Assembly: GCF_029227915.1 (NCBI RefSeq)
Contig: NC_079875.1
Span: forward strand, 9,609,001 to 9,673,000
DNA: 64,000 nt
Direction of reading: 5' to 3'
DNA from: Hydractinia symbiolongicarpus
Taxonomy: Eukaryota > Cnidaria > Hydrozoa > Anthoathecata > Hydractiniidae
A program made the translations under genes and the position numbers. This document shows positions 47,320-58,840 of this stretch, in pieces. Positions within the stretch are counted from its first letter, which is position 1. Each line of letters begins with the position of its first letter. The notes beneath the pieces were generated by a model, which was given only the letters and a program-made list of their open reading frames with translations, had not been told where the DNA came from and ran no database searches.

Positions 47320-47718
47320 CTACAAAAATTTAGAAGCCACAAACCCTAGAAGAGCTAGGGACCCTACGATGAACGTGATTACACCGTCTTGTTGAGGTTT
47401 GAAAGAAACATAAAAATCAGACAATTTTGGTTCCTTATCGATCGTTGTAATGTAGTACTCAAGCATGCCATCATCGAGCTCCTTTAAGCTCTCCTTAGCT
47501 TGCCTTTTCAGCTCTCGTTGGTGGTTATACCAATCAATCTTTGATGCTCTGTCACGAACCCACTGAGCTTGGGCAGCCTGTAATTGTTCGATAGTTTATT
47601 CACCCCTTTTTCTCTCCTCCTCGCCGTGGCCTGAGAGTTTAATGAATAAATAATTTGATCCGCTAAATGCTAATGCGTTTATCAAGGCCCCTCCTGCCAT
47701 CACAGCCAAAGTTGCCAT
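47320..47718 (-). pseudogene. Polinton-associated small membrane protein with a stop codon
   Basis: Starts MATLAVMAGGALINALAFSG at 47718, a hydrophobic head, followed by NYLFIKLSGHGEEERKRGE. A TAA at about 47600 interrupts it; the rest is a helical, charged region (EQLQAAQAQWVRDRASKID, KESLKELDDGMLEYYITTID) and a second hydrophobic end (VITFIVGSLALLGFVASKFL). Hydrophobic ends with an alpha-helical middle suggest a small membrane-anchored protein. It precedes the integrase on the same strand with overlapping or very short spacing. Confidence 0.5.
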
Positions 47719-47817
47719 TTATTCATTCTGAGATATAACGGTTGCCTTTTAAGCATTTTCCTAATTTTGTTTTTGTGTCTACTTGGTAGTAAACACAAAT
47801 TTTGCTGAATTGTTTAT

Positions 47818-48063
47818 TTATTTTTTTGGAACAATACTCGCGGGGATCCAACCTTTTTTCACAGCCATCTCACGACTTGCCCTACCTGCTGCGAAGTACC
47901 CTATCATTTTCATCACATCGTCCATGTTCATTTTGGCAGAGGGTCGTGTGATCCCTTAAAATTTCTTACCTGCAAGGGCATATCCGAAGGTGAAACCGAG
48001 ATCTACTACAGTTTCATAGAGCATGTCGATTATTTCTTTTTCCTGAGGCGTAATGTTTGTCAT
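47818..48063 (-). pseudogene. Polinton-associated small protein with a stop codon
   Basis: Starts MTNITPQEKEIIDMLYETVV at 48063. A TAA at about 47956 follows FGYALAGKKF. The second half reads RPSAKMNMDDVMKMIGYFAA and ends VKKGWIPASIVPKK. A glycine/alanine-containing helix in the centre may cross a membrane. No family recognised; the position in the run of small minus-strand genes supports it being a real Polinton gene. Confidence 0.4.
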
Positions 48064-48085
48064 TTATTAAAGGTTCGATGCATTT

Positions 48086-48729
48086 TTAAATGTCAAATTG
48101 TTGAGACTGAGGCTGAACTATTTTGCTAGCGCGGTGCTCATGCCGAGCCGCAAGGCGATCTGCCGCTCCAACATGCTTTGAGGATTTATCAGGCTGCTTA
48201 CATGGGAAATTGTAATACACTCCAACTGTCACGCAAGCAAGTACGGCAAGCACCCCTACACCGTAGATGTAGATATCGTTTGACTTGTGCGGTACTTGAC
48301 CACTTGATGAAGGTTCCTGACCACCTGATGAAGACCTTTCACCTGAGTTCTTGCGATTCCATTCAGCAAGTCTCTTGACAGCAGCAACACGGCCCTCAGT
48401 TTCTTACTAATAACTTTCTTGTTCTCACTCACTTCTTATAAGTCCCGAAACTTATAAAATAGCGTATGTTTTCACTCTTTTTCTTCTCGATCTTCGACGG
48501 ATTCGTTTTGTTTTCATAAAACCTCAACAAGCGCCTCTACACCGTAGATATCGTTTGACTTGTGCGGGACTTGACTAATTGATGAAAGTTCCTGGCCACC
48601 TGATGAAGAACTTTCACCTGAGTTCTTGCGCAAGTTTTCTTTGTTCTTGCGATTCCATTCGACAAGTCCCTTGTCAGCAGCAACACGGCCCTCATTTTTC
48701 TTAGTAATAACTCGCTTGCTCTCACTCAT
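48086..48729 (-). pseudogene. Polinton single-pass membrane protein, disrupted by an internal tandem duplication
   Basis: ATG at 48729 opens MSESKRVITKKNEGRVAADK, continuing with a serine-rich part (NSGESSSSGGQELSSIS) and VPHKSNDIYGV before a stop at 48514. The same segment is repeated downstream (about 48233-48514), there with GTG in place of ATG, and leads on to IYIYGVGVLAVLACVTVGVY, a clear transmembrane helix, and a tail ending FDI at 48086. The original gene was thus N-terminal head, serine-rich linker, one membrane helix, basic tail. The duplication has separated the intact start from the membrane helix. Confidence 0.55.
48436..48457. terminator. Perfect hairpin in a Polinton intergenic spacer (copy 1)
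   Basis: TTATAAGT and ACTTATAA form an 8-bp stem around CCCGAA. It lies just 5' of the gene copy that lost its ATG. The second copy of the tandem duplication has the counterpart at 48733-48754. Confidence 0.5.
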
Positions 48730-48732
48730 TTA

Positions 48733-48754
48733 TTATAAGTCGCGAGACTTATAA
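48733..48754. terminator. Perfect hairpin in a Polinton intergenic spacer (copy 2)
   Basis: TTATAAGTC and GACTTATAA form a 9-bp stem around a GCGA tetraloop. It lies between the start of the membrane-protein gene (48729, minus) and the stop of the preceding minus-strand gene (48769), so it could end the upstream transcript or separate two mRNAs. The stem starts with the same word order as the hairpins at 39843 and 45399 (TT-x-TAAGTC). Confidence 0.55.
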
Positions 48755-48768
48755 AATAACGTATGTTT

Positions 48769-49280
48769 TCACTCTTGTTTTTCTTGATCTTCGACGGTGT
48801 CGTTTTGTTTTGATAAGACTTCAGCATGATTCACTGTGTGCGCAACAACAGGAAGAGGCGCTAGAAATTTACCGAATGCAGAGTACACGAGGATCCCTAA
48901 ATCTGCCATACTATCCTTAATAATAGGATCTTCCTCAATATCTTGCTTTAACTTTTTAGCACTATCGAGTTGAACAACGTTCCCTACAACATTAGCGTAT
49001 ATGCTTATTGCATGAGAAGACAGTGCCTTGCCTGTCTTTTCTCCTTTCTCATGAACTTCACCTTGAACATATTATGAATATGCCTTTTCGATCGCATCGT
49101 TTGGTGCCTTTTCAACGAAACGTTCAGAACATTGTTTTGTAAAAGACGCCCTTTGCCTTTGCGTATAGCATCTTTCAAAGCTTGACGTTTGTCGATAGGT
49201 TTTTCCTTATTTGTCGTTGCTTCTGCGGGGGCATCTACTTCATTAAATATATTTGCGTAAGCTGTCGCAAGCTCGCTCAT
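48769..49280 (-). pseudogene. Polinton-associated protein, uncharacterised, frameshifted
   Basis: Starts MSELATAYANIFNEVDAPAE at 49280, then KRQALKDAIRKGKGRLL. Near 49110 and 49075 the frame changes. The rest reads VHEKGEKTGKALSSHAISIY and DIEEDPIIKDSMADLGIL, then VYSAFGKFLAPLPVVAHTVN, ending at 48769. It is rich in helices with one possible amphipathic or membrane helix at the end. I recognise it only as a protein type that recurs in cnidarian Polintons, without known function. Confidence 0.45.
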
Positions 49281-49389
49281 TCTGTTTATTAAACGTTGAA
49301 ATGTGAGAAAAAATAGTAGTACTATCACATACGGTCGAATTATCGCAATATATAAACAAAATTCCATTTATTAGAAGTTTTTTCGATCA

Positions 49390-49978
49390 ATCACGCTGGA
49401 CTACAATTTTTTTCCACTACTCAGAGATATATCGTTTGGTTATCCGTGACCCACATAGGCTGCATGCAATCTCTGAATCCCACGATAGGGCATGGTGTAT
49501 TCTCATCAGAATTAGTTTATATGCTCTGGCTAAGAAATATGTACAGCTGTAGCTTCATCATGAGAAGTAGAGTTGGTATCTTTTAGCGGTACCAACGTAA
49601 CAACATTTTTTAGGCTGCATTTATACTCATTTTTGACTTGCTCAAACAGCGTACGCTTAACATTTTTTAGATCTAGTATCAAGCACACATCTCTTCCATA
49701 ACTTTTTTGTTGTTGTTTTGTGAAGGTAGTACTTTACAAAACTTTGTACAGCTTTTAGAAACAAAACTCCCATAGGAGAACCTTCTAGGTTGTTTATTCT
49801 TGTTTGTTGTTGTTGTTGTTGTTGTTTGAAACCTATAAGGTTTTTGATTCTGCGAATATCCCATTCAGAGCCTTTGGTTTTCCATCTCCCAGATGTTTTT
49901 CAGTGCTTTCCTGCTTTGCAGGCTTAGCGCACTTGCTCTTGATATTCTGTACAGAATGTCATGCTGTAGTACTACGCA
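49390..49978 (-). other. Polinton region without a clear gene
   Basis: The minus strand has short coding-like pieces (LDLKNVKRTLFEQVKNEYKC near 49670 and NNVVTLVPLKDTNS-like residues) separated by stops, and a CAACAA microsatellite at about 49800-49827. It may be the remains of one more Polinton gene or of the polymerase C-terminus. I could not identify ATPase motifs (no Walker A) here. Confidence 0.3.
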
Positions 49979-52900
49979 TTAACGAACCCACATTTTTAAG
50001 TGAGCACTTTTAGAGGCCCTTCCCAGCACTGACATTGACCCGGCATTTTGACACAATTTTTCCCGTCGTGGCACAATTTTTCCTGACTGGCATAGTGTGA
50101 TAGAAACAGGGGCGAGACAGCCTTCAGGTAAGGCTTGCTCTCGCCCTGGCAACCCTACTTTTCTGCTACAACACACTTCTTGGTTCCCTCGCAGCGTTTA
50201 TCTTCAGCTTTTTTCTCGTCTACCCTTCTATACGCGTACATCTTCGCCCACAGTGCTACAAACTCTGTCATGATCTTACCGCCCAGCTCATCCTTCATCA
50301 AACATATGATATTTTTGTTCTTCCCAATGGGTAGCGCCCTACAATCTTCTTTTGAGTAACCGCTCGTGCCAAACTTAGCTTCAACGTCTCCCGCGATGTC
50401 TATGTAAAAGTCTTCCGTCTTGATCTCGTACACAAAACTGTCCGTGTCCATGTAACAGAGTTGTGCTTTGCTTCCGTACTTTGGCTTCATGTAGTCGTAG
50501 TGAAACTCGTACATCACGGTCGTACTCAGGTCTAGTATCGCTTGCCCCAGATACACAGGCTTGTTCTTCGTAATCGTGATCTTTCCCATTTCCACACCAA
50601 TCAGGTGCTCAAACAAGCTGTTCATCAGCTTGAAAAACTCCTTTTCGAACTTCTTCTTGGCGGCTATTCGAGGCTTCGTATTCTTCACGATGTAGAGATG
50701 AGACACTCTGCTCAAATTGGATCACTCGGTGCACTTTCTTTAAAACCAGGCCATGTTTGAGCGCTTGAATCAGCGCTTGGATGTGGACGACGTACATTTT
50801 TTATTGTTGAGATTCGGTACCAGTTTCTCCACTTTCCAAATCTTCATCATCTCAAGCAAAAATGGAAATTCTTTATGACTCTTGTGCAGCTCCTTAGGAT
50901 ACTCAACGTCAACTTCAAAAGTGTACCCGTTATCATCTTTCTTCACCAGCTTTTCAATAATGTGTAAACTCTTTAACCTTTTTGATCCACTTCAAGCCGT
51001 GTGTTGGCAGCTTCTGCACCTTTGCCCAGCCATACAGGTTGTTCACGTCCAGGTATTGGATGAAGGTGCTGGCTTCCTTCGAGTTGTAATCAGGCATATA
51101 TTTGTTGTTAGCCTTTGCGTGGCGCTTCACAGCCTGTGTAATCCCACCTCTAATACCTTGTTCAATCATCAACAGCATGTCAGGGTCTATCAGCAACTCA
51201 AGCTGAATTCCCGTATGCTTCAAGGCTGCATTCCATGTCAATCCAACAGCTGTGTAAAAGTGCACGGGATCCAACCCGTTGTGTTTTAAACACATCTCGC
51301 GAAACATCTCAAACACGTCTGCCAGCAACAAGACGTCGGTCGTCAATTACACATCGTGATAGTCTCCTAAGGTTCTTTTGAGACCTTCTGGAGATATCTT
51401 GCTCCAAACTTCATGCGCGTGCACGTAGTCTTTTTCACTGTCGCCCTTCATATTAAATTTGCTGAGAAATGCTTCTTTGGATGGAAGTGTTGTTTCCTCA
51501 AATTACTCCCAGCTGTCAACATACTCATAAGGAACATATACATAGCTTGAAGATTTCCTCGTCCTAATAAAACTATCGGAGATTCTGACACTGCTTGTCA
51601 GCAAAGTTACTAGCCAGCTGGTCCAAACTCGACGCTATGAACCGACAGCTATCGCTGACCCGGAGCTGAACCTTCTTGGTTACCTGCTTCCCACTTTTAT
51701 CCATCATGCCTGCAAGCTTGGCTGGAATTGGCACGTTAAAGCTGATGTACTTCTCCTTGTTTGCCGCAAGGACTCCGATGTCGTCTTTGTTAAACCTCTT
51801 GCCGAGCTCTTTAATGAACAAGTGTAAATCGCACCCACTCAAGTTGCGAAAGGCGATCGGCACAAAGTCCGGAATCCTGTACTTCAGATTACAGTTGTTG
51901 TGCGCCGCTCCACGATTTAACCCTGTGTAGTGGCATTCATCTCGGACTTTTTGATTCGTTGGATCATTAAATGGTTTCAAGCAGATGTGACAGCTTTCTA
52001 CTGTTTCATACTCTCTCTTCAACACGTCTTCCAATTCTGTCATTGGTTGCTGCAGATAGAGCTCGTACAACCGCTTTACCTCTTTCTCTAGATAGTCTAC
52101 AAACTGCTCTACGCAGTCCTCCCTACGATAGGCTTTCAGCAGATCGGGAACATCTCCATACGCAAACTTGCTATATACACACCAGCCTGATGGAACTTGA
52201 GTGTTGACCTTCTCAGTGTACGGGCTTTCAACCTGTCTTTCAGCTTTCATTCGCTTCAGCTTATCCTTGTATCTCTCGCCTACAGGCTTTAAAATGGTCT
52301 CAAAGTCCGCGTAGAGCATAAAGGGCACTTTGAACTTACACTGCCTAATTTTGATTTTTCAACCACTTGTATTTCTCAGAAGGCATCTCGACTTTAACTG
52401 CTCCATTACTGGAGCAGTACTTGTAGTGCTTGTCTCTCGCTGACTCTGTGCGGAACCGTTTAAGCAGTTTACGCAGAAGTGATAGGCTCCCTTATGCTTT
52501 GCATTGAATGACTTCAGCAGCCTAGATAGGGATACTATCGCTGTGCAGTGCCCATTCTCACCGTCAGTGATCATGAGCAAGTTGACCTGCTTTTTACGCT
52601 TGCAATTAAACTCGGACCTGCAAGCAATATACACTTCACCATCATTAAGCGCGTCCTTCTCTACACGCTCTTCTCCAAACAAATACCTGAGACACTCTAG
52701 CAATTCAAATTCTTCAAACAAATTCTGCACACACTCCAGCGATTCAAACTCTTTCCCCTCACTAACGAGAAACACGTTCACCGAGATATCAGGGTTGTTC
52801 TTCTCAAACTTACAAATCTTGTTCAAAGCCACAGGAAACTCTAGCCCTTCCCAGTTATATCAATCTACAAAAGGCTTCAGCTTGGGCACGCGTTGTAGAT

Positions 52901-53910
52901 TTTTTAATTTCCTCGTGATGGAAAGCCGCTATCATAGCCCACTTGAAAAACTCCTCGTCCTCGTTTTTAGGGTTGATCATAGCCTTCTTGCTCGCAATCC
53001 AAGCAAGTAGCTCAATGTGCGATGCACCTCGCGTCAGCTCCAGCTTGTAAAAGTCAATGTTTAAATGCATGATATGGTCAAGGGTAAAACCGCTCTTAGG
53101 TAGCGCAGGTTGCTCAACTTGAGTCTTGGTGTGTGCAAACATACCCTGCAATAGGTCTGCGACGTCGCTGCCTTGAAAAATCTCTGTAATCTTGCTGTTG
53201 AACACCTTTTCAACTTCCACCTTGTGAGTAACCTTCCTTTTCTCGTCGTTGTCTAACGTTAAAACTACCTCTTCCTTCTTCCACAGCACCCACAGGAGCA
53301 TCTGAACTTTTGCAGCATCCAACACTTTCACCTGCTGCTTGTCAAGGCTCTCAGCCTGCACCTTTACAAGCTCTATATAGCTCTCGATGTCAGTCTTACC
53401 TTGCCCGTCTACTCTAAATCTCTTAAACGCACCGTTCATCGCTTACTTGTGCTCCTCTGGTGCTACACCTTCAACGTGATCTTTATTACCATGTTCCTCT
53501 TCTATCTCTTCTTCAACCTCACCTTTCAAACCTAGTTTTTCCTTCACACTATTGTACAACTCCATAATCCTACTTTTGGCTCGAGAGAAAGCGTGGCTTG
53601 CTGGCTCTTTGATTGATTTCGGAACATGACCTACGAGCCAGTCGTACCACTTGTTGAGCTTGCTCTTCACTACTGATCCAGTTTCTCTTGCGGCTCAAAA
53701 GTATCCATGTCTTCAGGCTTGGGGAGCAATGTAACTTTACCAAGAGGCTTCCTTTTTCCAGGTCTCTTTGTAGGCTTTAATTATTTACTAGAGAATTATT
53801 TACTGGAGAATTATTTACTGGAAAATTATTTAATAAAGCAACAAGCTCTGCCTTTTTAAGTTTATAATACCCGCGTAAGCCACGCTCCTTTGCGATGACT
53901 CAATTCATTG
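49979..53910 (-). pseudogene. Polinton protein-primed DNA polymerase B, broken
   Basis: The gene runs leftward in about seven pieces. A SAP-like start (AKERGLRGYYKLKKAELVAL) is followed by a linker with NNFPVNN repeats and KLNKWYDWLVGHVPKSIK. Then comes an N-terminal domain (53439-52855), and a part with ITDGENGHCTAIVSLSRLLK and two Cys pairs. The 3'-5' exonuclease follows, starting FMLYADFETIL (Asp-x-Glu) at 52310. The polymerase has motif A as YLDVNNLYGWA (about 51050) and motif C as YMDTDSF (about 50450). The stretch around motif B (near 50610) is damaged: K-L-M-N runs directly into unrelated residues. Multiple stops and frameshifts and a missing C-terminus make it inactive. In intact elements this enzyme replicates the DNA from a terminal protein. 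Confidence 0.85.
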
Positions 53911-53950
53911 ATAGGTTAATTGTTCATCTTTATCATAGATGAGGAACAAG

Positions 53951-55158
53951 AAAATTTTTTCGAAGCTGTCATTTCTAGCACAATCATTTTATTGTAGAAA
54001 CAAAGCCTAACCAGCATAACGTTTTTGAGTAGGGAATTTATTTTATTAGACGCATGAATAAAGTGAGTTAATGAAACTACCTTTGTGTGCGTGCGCGTTG
54101 TGCCAGAAGCCTCAATTTTATATCTCTAGCTACCCAATCACCTAAAGCTTTGTATTAGTTTTAGTTTTTTGTTGTCACGTGTTTACATGTCATCATCGCA
54201 TGTTTAGCCATCTTCAAATCCTGTACACAACAATTTTAATATTTTGACTACGAAAGTACATTTTCAAGAGACCATCCTGAAAAACCAGCTAACTAGCCTT
54301 TATTGCCGTGTTGTCTTTAACAATCTCATTTTTACTTAGCTGCACATGCTGAGGTTGTGGGTGTTGTTAGCTAGCTAGCTACCTCTGGCTAAAAAGTGAG
54401 AGTAGTCAAATACAGTTATGGCTGCAACAGAATTTTCGAATATCTTTCTCACACTAAATGCAGTCAAGTAGCTATAGCTACACCTTTTACTGTGATATAA
54501 ACTTTACCAAAATTCTTAACTTATTCCACACAATAAAATTGCTGACCATGAGCTGTTTCCTTTGTTTTAATTCTAATGTACAACAAAATTCCTAATCACT
54601 TATTCTTATGGTAAATGCAGTAAAGTAGCTAGTTGCCCCTTTTAATACTTTCATTAAAACATTTTCTCCAAAATAAAATTGCTGAGTTATTGTTTTAGTT
54701 GGGATTTACTATGGCTTTTTTTAAACTGAAGTTGCGATTAAGTTTTTTTGAATATGTTTTACACCTGTACGGATGAGCATCATAGTTTACCTGTACTAAC
54801 CACTCAACCATTGTTTCCTGTGTTTTTTATTAAACAAAGGCTGCAATAAAAGTGTTTAGAAGAGGTTATTATGCCTACACCTATTAGGTCCTCAGCTTGA
54901 TGTCACAAATAATATCTTAACCATCACGGAAACTTCGTCCGTAAAATAAAATAATATTGACCGATTATTTTTGCTTTGACGGGATAGCATCGGTTTACAA
55001 GCTATATTTTTATTTCAGGTATCATTGCGAGTAAGTTATTTTTAAAAAATATATTACACCCGAAACAGCGCTTCAGTAAACATGCTGTATACCTGTACTA
55101 GAAAGCTCCACCTGTGTGCTGTGACATGCGAAGTCCCGCGAAGTTTTCACGGAATGAG
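53951..55158. other. Non-coding stretch right of the Polinton
   Basis: AT-rich, with an AGCT cluster near 54368-54386 and an inverted copy of the roughly 130-bp repeat family (about 54695-54850: TTTTAAACTGAAGTTGCGATTAAG, then TTTACCTGTACTAACCACT and GTTTCCTGTG). I looked here for the upstream astacin exon and for a Polinton terminal repeat and saw neither. Confidence 0.4.
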
Positions 55159-55866
55159 TCTGTATAATAATACGCTATGTGTGTCTCCCTGTCTGTCTGT
55201 GACAGGCATAGTGGATGTCTTTATTTTCCTTTGATGTTGACGAAAAATGCATGTCTAATATGGTAAATTTTCTGACGTTACGGTGCGACGTCAATAACAC
55301 TACTTTAACGTCAATATCCTTAAATTAAGGAAGCCATTACAATGCACCTAAAAATTTGAGGCCAAATAACTTGGAAACGAGGTAGTGACGTCAATGATTT
55401 TTCAGCGCGTGGGTAACTAGGGACCACGTAGGAACTATTTGGGTAACTTTCCCAAACCTGAGTCCCCAAATCCGTTTCGGAATGGACAGGTTAATGACGT
55501 TATCAAAAAACCTTCAAACCTTAATATTTCTGCAACCGTTTGTCAAAAGTACATGATCCTATACATTTTTTTGATCAGCGTTTCAAGATCTATGCGATGA
55601 AGGCAACAGGTATAAAAATTTCTAAAACAAAATTCGGTTTGGACGGAGCCATTGCTGACGTCAGCAAAATTTTTAAGCCTTTATATCTCATTAACCGCTC
55701 ATCAAAAGCACATGATCATATATATTTTCCTGACCAGCGGTTTAAGCTCTCCGCAATAGAAGCAACGTGAAAACAAAATTCTAAATTTATTTTAGTGGAT
55801 GGGTTGATACGTCATCAAAATTTTTATCCTGCCTGAGTGGATATTTCCACGGGCCTTATCGAATAG
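55159..55866 (+). mobile_element. Full-length non-autonomous Helitron-like element, 708 bp
   Basis: The best complete copy. It starts TCTGTATAATAATACGC and continues with GTCTGTCTGTGACAGGC. The body has the landmark blocks AAATAACTTGGAAACG, GCGCGTGGGTAACTAGGGAC, TCCGTTTCGGAATG, GTACATGATCCTATACATTT, GCTGACGTCAGC (55654-55665) and CACATGATCATATA. The end is the hairpin GTGGATATTTCCAC and GGGCCTTATCGAATAG; the final CTAG is changed to ATAG. No reading frame of note. The next copy begins at the following base. Confidence 0.7.
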
Positions 55867-56130
55867 TGTATAAAAATACTCTCCGTCTATCTGTGACGAT
55901 CAAAGTGGACATGTTCATTTTCTTTTAATGTCGTCGAAAAGTTATGTCTTAATGCAAACTTTTGGGACATTGCAGCATACCTTCAATAACATTAATTTAA
56001 CGCCAAGAACTTAACTAAAATTAAAGAAACCATTACAATGCACTTACAACTCCAAGGTCTTATTCGAAAAAGGGGTTATAACGTCAGTTATTGTTAACTA
56101 ATTGGGTAACTAGGGACCAGCTAAAACCAA
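55867..56130 (+). mobile_element. Helitron-like element, 5' part, fused behind the full-length copy
   Basis: TGTATAAAAATACTCTCCG (a decayed 5' end) follows the preceding 3' end directly. The body then has the family order (GTGACGATCAAAGTGGACATG, TTTCTTTTAATG, AAACCATTACAATGCACTTA, TGGGTAACTAGGGACCA). Homology fades after about 56130, and no 3' end was found. Confidence 0.55.
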
Positions 56131-58800
56131 AATATAGCCAATTTCATAATGCTGTGTCAAAGAATATTTAAAATCCCAATATTCTTTCAAAAATACTATA
56201 CATGTGTGATCACAATTATTGGAACGATTTAACAATTTTTTAAAAAAAATTGTTTCGACGGGTCAATGCCAATCACAGACATAATCATCTAAAAATATTG
56301 TAAGACAAATTCAAGCTTTATTCTCACCACCAATAAGTTCATTAGTAGAGATTTGTATTTATGGAGATTTTATTTCTTATCCAATAAAGCAAATATTCCA
56401 TTAAAATCTTTATCTATTAATCGAAAGACAAGATGAATTCTCATTACACTCCTCCAAAACACATTATGTAACTTTTACATATCCAAAAGAAAGCAACAAA
56501 TATTCGCAAGTTAGTAGCGACAATTCGCGCAGTAAAAGATTTTTGGACAGGTGTCGAACATAAATTTAACCACTTTCGTTGAAGAGAAAAGTATAAGAAA
56601 TGTTGTAACAAGAATTTTTTTTTACTACACTTCTCCCAAATCGCGTTTATGTCATGCATCCACAATGTATTTTTTGGCAAACCGCGTTAGTTTAGTGCTT
56701 CTTAAAGAGAAACCTTTGACAAACAGCGCTAAATCAAGTTTGATCAATTAATTTTTAGAATTGTTATTTTCCTGATTTTGTTAATGCCTTGTAATATAGT
56801 ACGAATGCATTTCATTCTATTTTTTCAGCCGTAGGGAAACCGTTTCTAAATAGTCAAACAAACTGTCATCAGTCTTTACTGCATATAACATGCCAAATAC
56901 TATTCATATATTTCATAATGTTACATTCATTCATCCATTTTCTTTTAAACTGAACGTCATTATAAATTCACTTATCTATTCATGATACAAGTTTATCATT
57001 TCAAACACTTTCATTCAACATTAACGTTATTTATTTAACGGATATGTTTACGAAATTGTTGGCAATTTTTTGTAGGTCATTTTCTCTTTTTTAACAAACA
57101 ATGGGACAATTGATACAATGTTCATCCATTAACACAATATCATTATAGGAAGCGTTACAAAGCATCGACGTGCTCCTGGTTACTACCGCATAGGTTTTTA
57201 CGTCACATGGAGAGGCAACTAAAAGTAACTTTGTAAAGTAAAGTTGGCGGCGCGGCGATTTTTTTAAAATATCCCTTTTTCAAAATACCCAATCGATAAC
57301 AATTAGTTGCACAAAATTTGGTTGGTGTCTTAGGACAATACCTAGACGGTTTGTGTTTGCACAGTTGAGTAGCCCAATTTATTTTCTCCCTTAAACATGC
57401 GAAACATTTTTTATGACAACCTGCTTCTTAAGAATTATTGCGGTATAACGGTGGAGCTGTTTTTACCCAACTGTGTAGCCTGGATATTATAGATAAATGC
57501 GCTTAAAGGGTTAATGAGTAAAATAATAAACTTTCATGTGGTTGCAGAGAAAATTAATATTTAATTCTTAAATAATATTTCCTGAAGATCGAATTACAAA
57601 GAACTATGATAACTTTGTCATTGTTTATTAGATTCTAAAACTGTAGTTTATTAGGGAGATTGTACTGCGTCATCTATTGATAAATTTAATGGAAAGAAAT
57701 AATGTCTCCTATCACATAACCATCGAGTGGCATTTTATAACTATGTCCGAATTATGCGTTCGTTTGTTACATGAATTGTTCTTATCCCGCATTTTATTTA
57801 GTGTGTTTATAATTTAAGTGTTTTTAATCTTATTTTGAAATTTTTGTGGTAAAATTAAGGTGCCTAATAAAAAATATCAGTTTTTAGCACGCTATTTCAG
57901 CCAATTAGAGAAAAAATACGCGCTTTTTTTCACTGTAGGATTGAAAAACAAGTAAAGATTGCTCTCGCTTCTCGGTGGAAATTAAAAGTCTAACATATAT
58001 TTCGTGTAGGTTAGCCTATCACAGAGCGAGAAAAACTCTAACTATATGATAAGGAAAAAATGTACTAAATGAAAATTCTGAATATCAATTGAACAATTCT
58101 AAAGAGAAAAACTTGTATCTTGAATAGAGAAGTTAATTTATAATGACTTTCAGTCAGGAAAAAGTATTCTAAGAAATAGAAGGTATTGAGCTATCAATAA
58201 AACGTTTTAAAGTGGAATTCTGACAGTAAGTAGGTATTTCTGGTTTGGAATGGCCTCCAATAACATTTCACAACTTTGAGATATATAATCAAAAGTTTTA
58301 GATTCTTTTCATTTGTCAAATAAGGGGAAATGATCAAAGAATGTAATAGAAAAAACATTGGGAATTTATATAATTGCATCGTAAAGTACTTGGAGAGTTA
58401 TAATTACCGTAGATGTTTCGTTAACTGCCAAAATTGTCAAAAATTTGCAGTTTGAGACTGATAAAATTTTTCTCTCACATATTATAATTCCTGTACGTTT
58501 GCAAGCATAAAATGAAGTAAAAATATAAATATTATTTAAATGTATTATTTTAATTGTTAATGATTCAATGCAAACCCTGTTTCACATCTTTACAATTATA
58601 ATTATAAGTATTATTATTATTACGAATAAAATGTTTTTACCCGGGATGAGCTTTTCAGTTTCAGTTCCTATTAATACGAGTAATTAGTTGTAAATAAATA
58701 ACTTATATGCGAAGGGGTTCTGATTTATTTAATGCTCCTATTTAAAGTATAAAAGTCTTACAAGCACAGCAATATCTCAACGAGATAACAGCCTAAGATA
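56131..58800. other. No recognised feature upstream of locus B
   Basis: AT-rich sequence with only short frames. The frames at 56444-56680 and 56551-56751 overlap on opposite strands and have no motif. A promoter for locus B would lie here but cannot be placed. Confidence 0.35.
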
Positions 58801-58840
58801 TGAATCCTATTTTTATGCTGAAGGCTAAGCAGAAGGGATA

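Larger units (their letters stand above)
48233..48795. repeat. Two-copy direct tandem duplication, unit about 290 bp
   Basis: Copy 1 (about 48233-48514) and copy 2 (about 48515-48795) share CACCGTAGAT..ATCGTTTGACTTG, CCTGATGAAGA..TTTCACCTGAG, AGCAGCAACACGGCCCTCA, the TTATAAGT hairpin, GTATGTTTTCACTCTT and GATCTTCGACGG. They differ by indels and point changes, so the duplication is not recent. Confidence 0.7.
36430..53950. mobile_element. Polinton/Maverick, about 17.5 kb, decayed
   Basis: The content identifies it: protein-primed family-B DNA polymerase, retroviral-type integrase, a capsid-like protein and several small membrane or coiled-coil proteins, arranged on both strands over about 17.5 kb. 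Most genes carry frameshifts or stops, and a LINE is inserted at 41138-43974. I recognised no packaging ATPase or maturation protease. I found no terminal inverted repeats, so both ends are estimates from the outermost coding pieces (SAP-like N-terminus of the polymerase near 53905; uncharacterised protein at 36479). The regional gene order may be incomplete at either side. Confidence 0.8.

Noticed and set aside
50542-52207. Plus-strand open frames opposite the polymerase and capsid-side genes
   Set aside because: They are shadows of the minus-strand coding sequence, with serine/leucine-rich content typical of antisense frames.
36430-53950. Terminal inverted repeats of the Polinton
   Set aside because: I compared the sequence just outside the outermost genes and saw no long inverted match; the ends may be lost or diverged, so none is reported.
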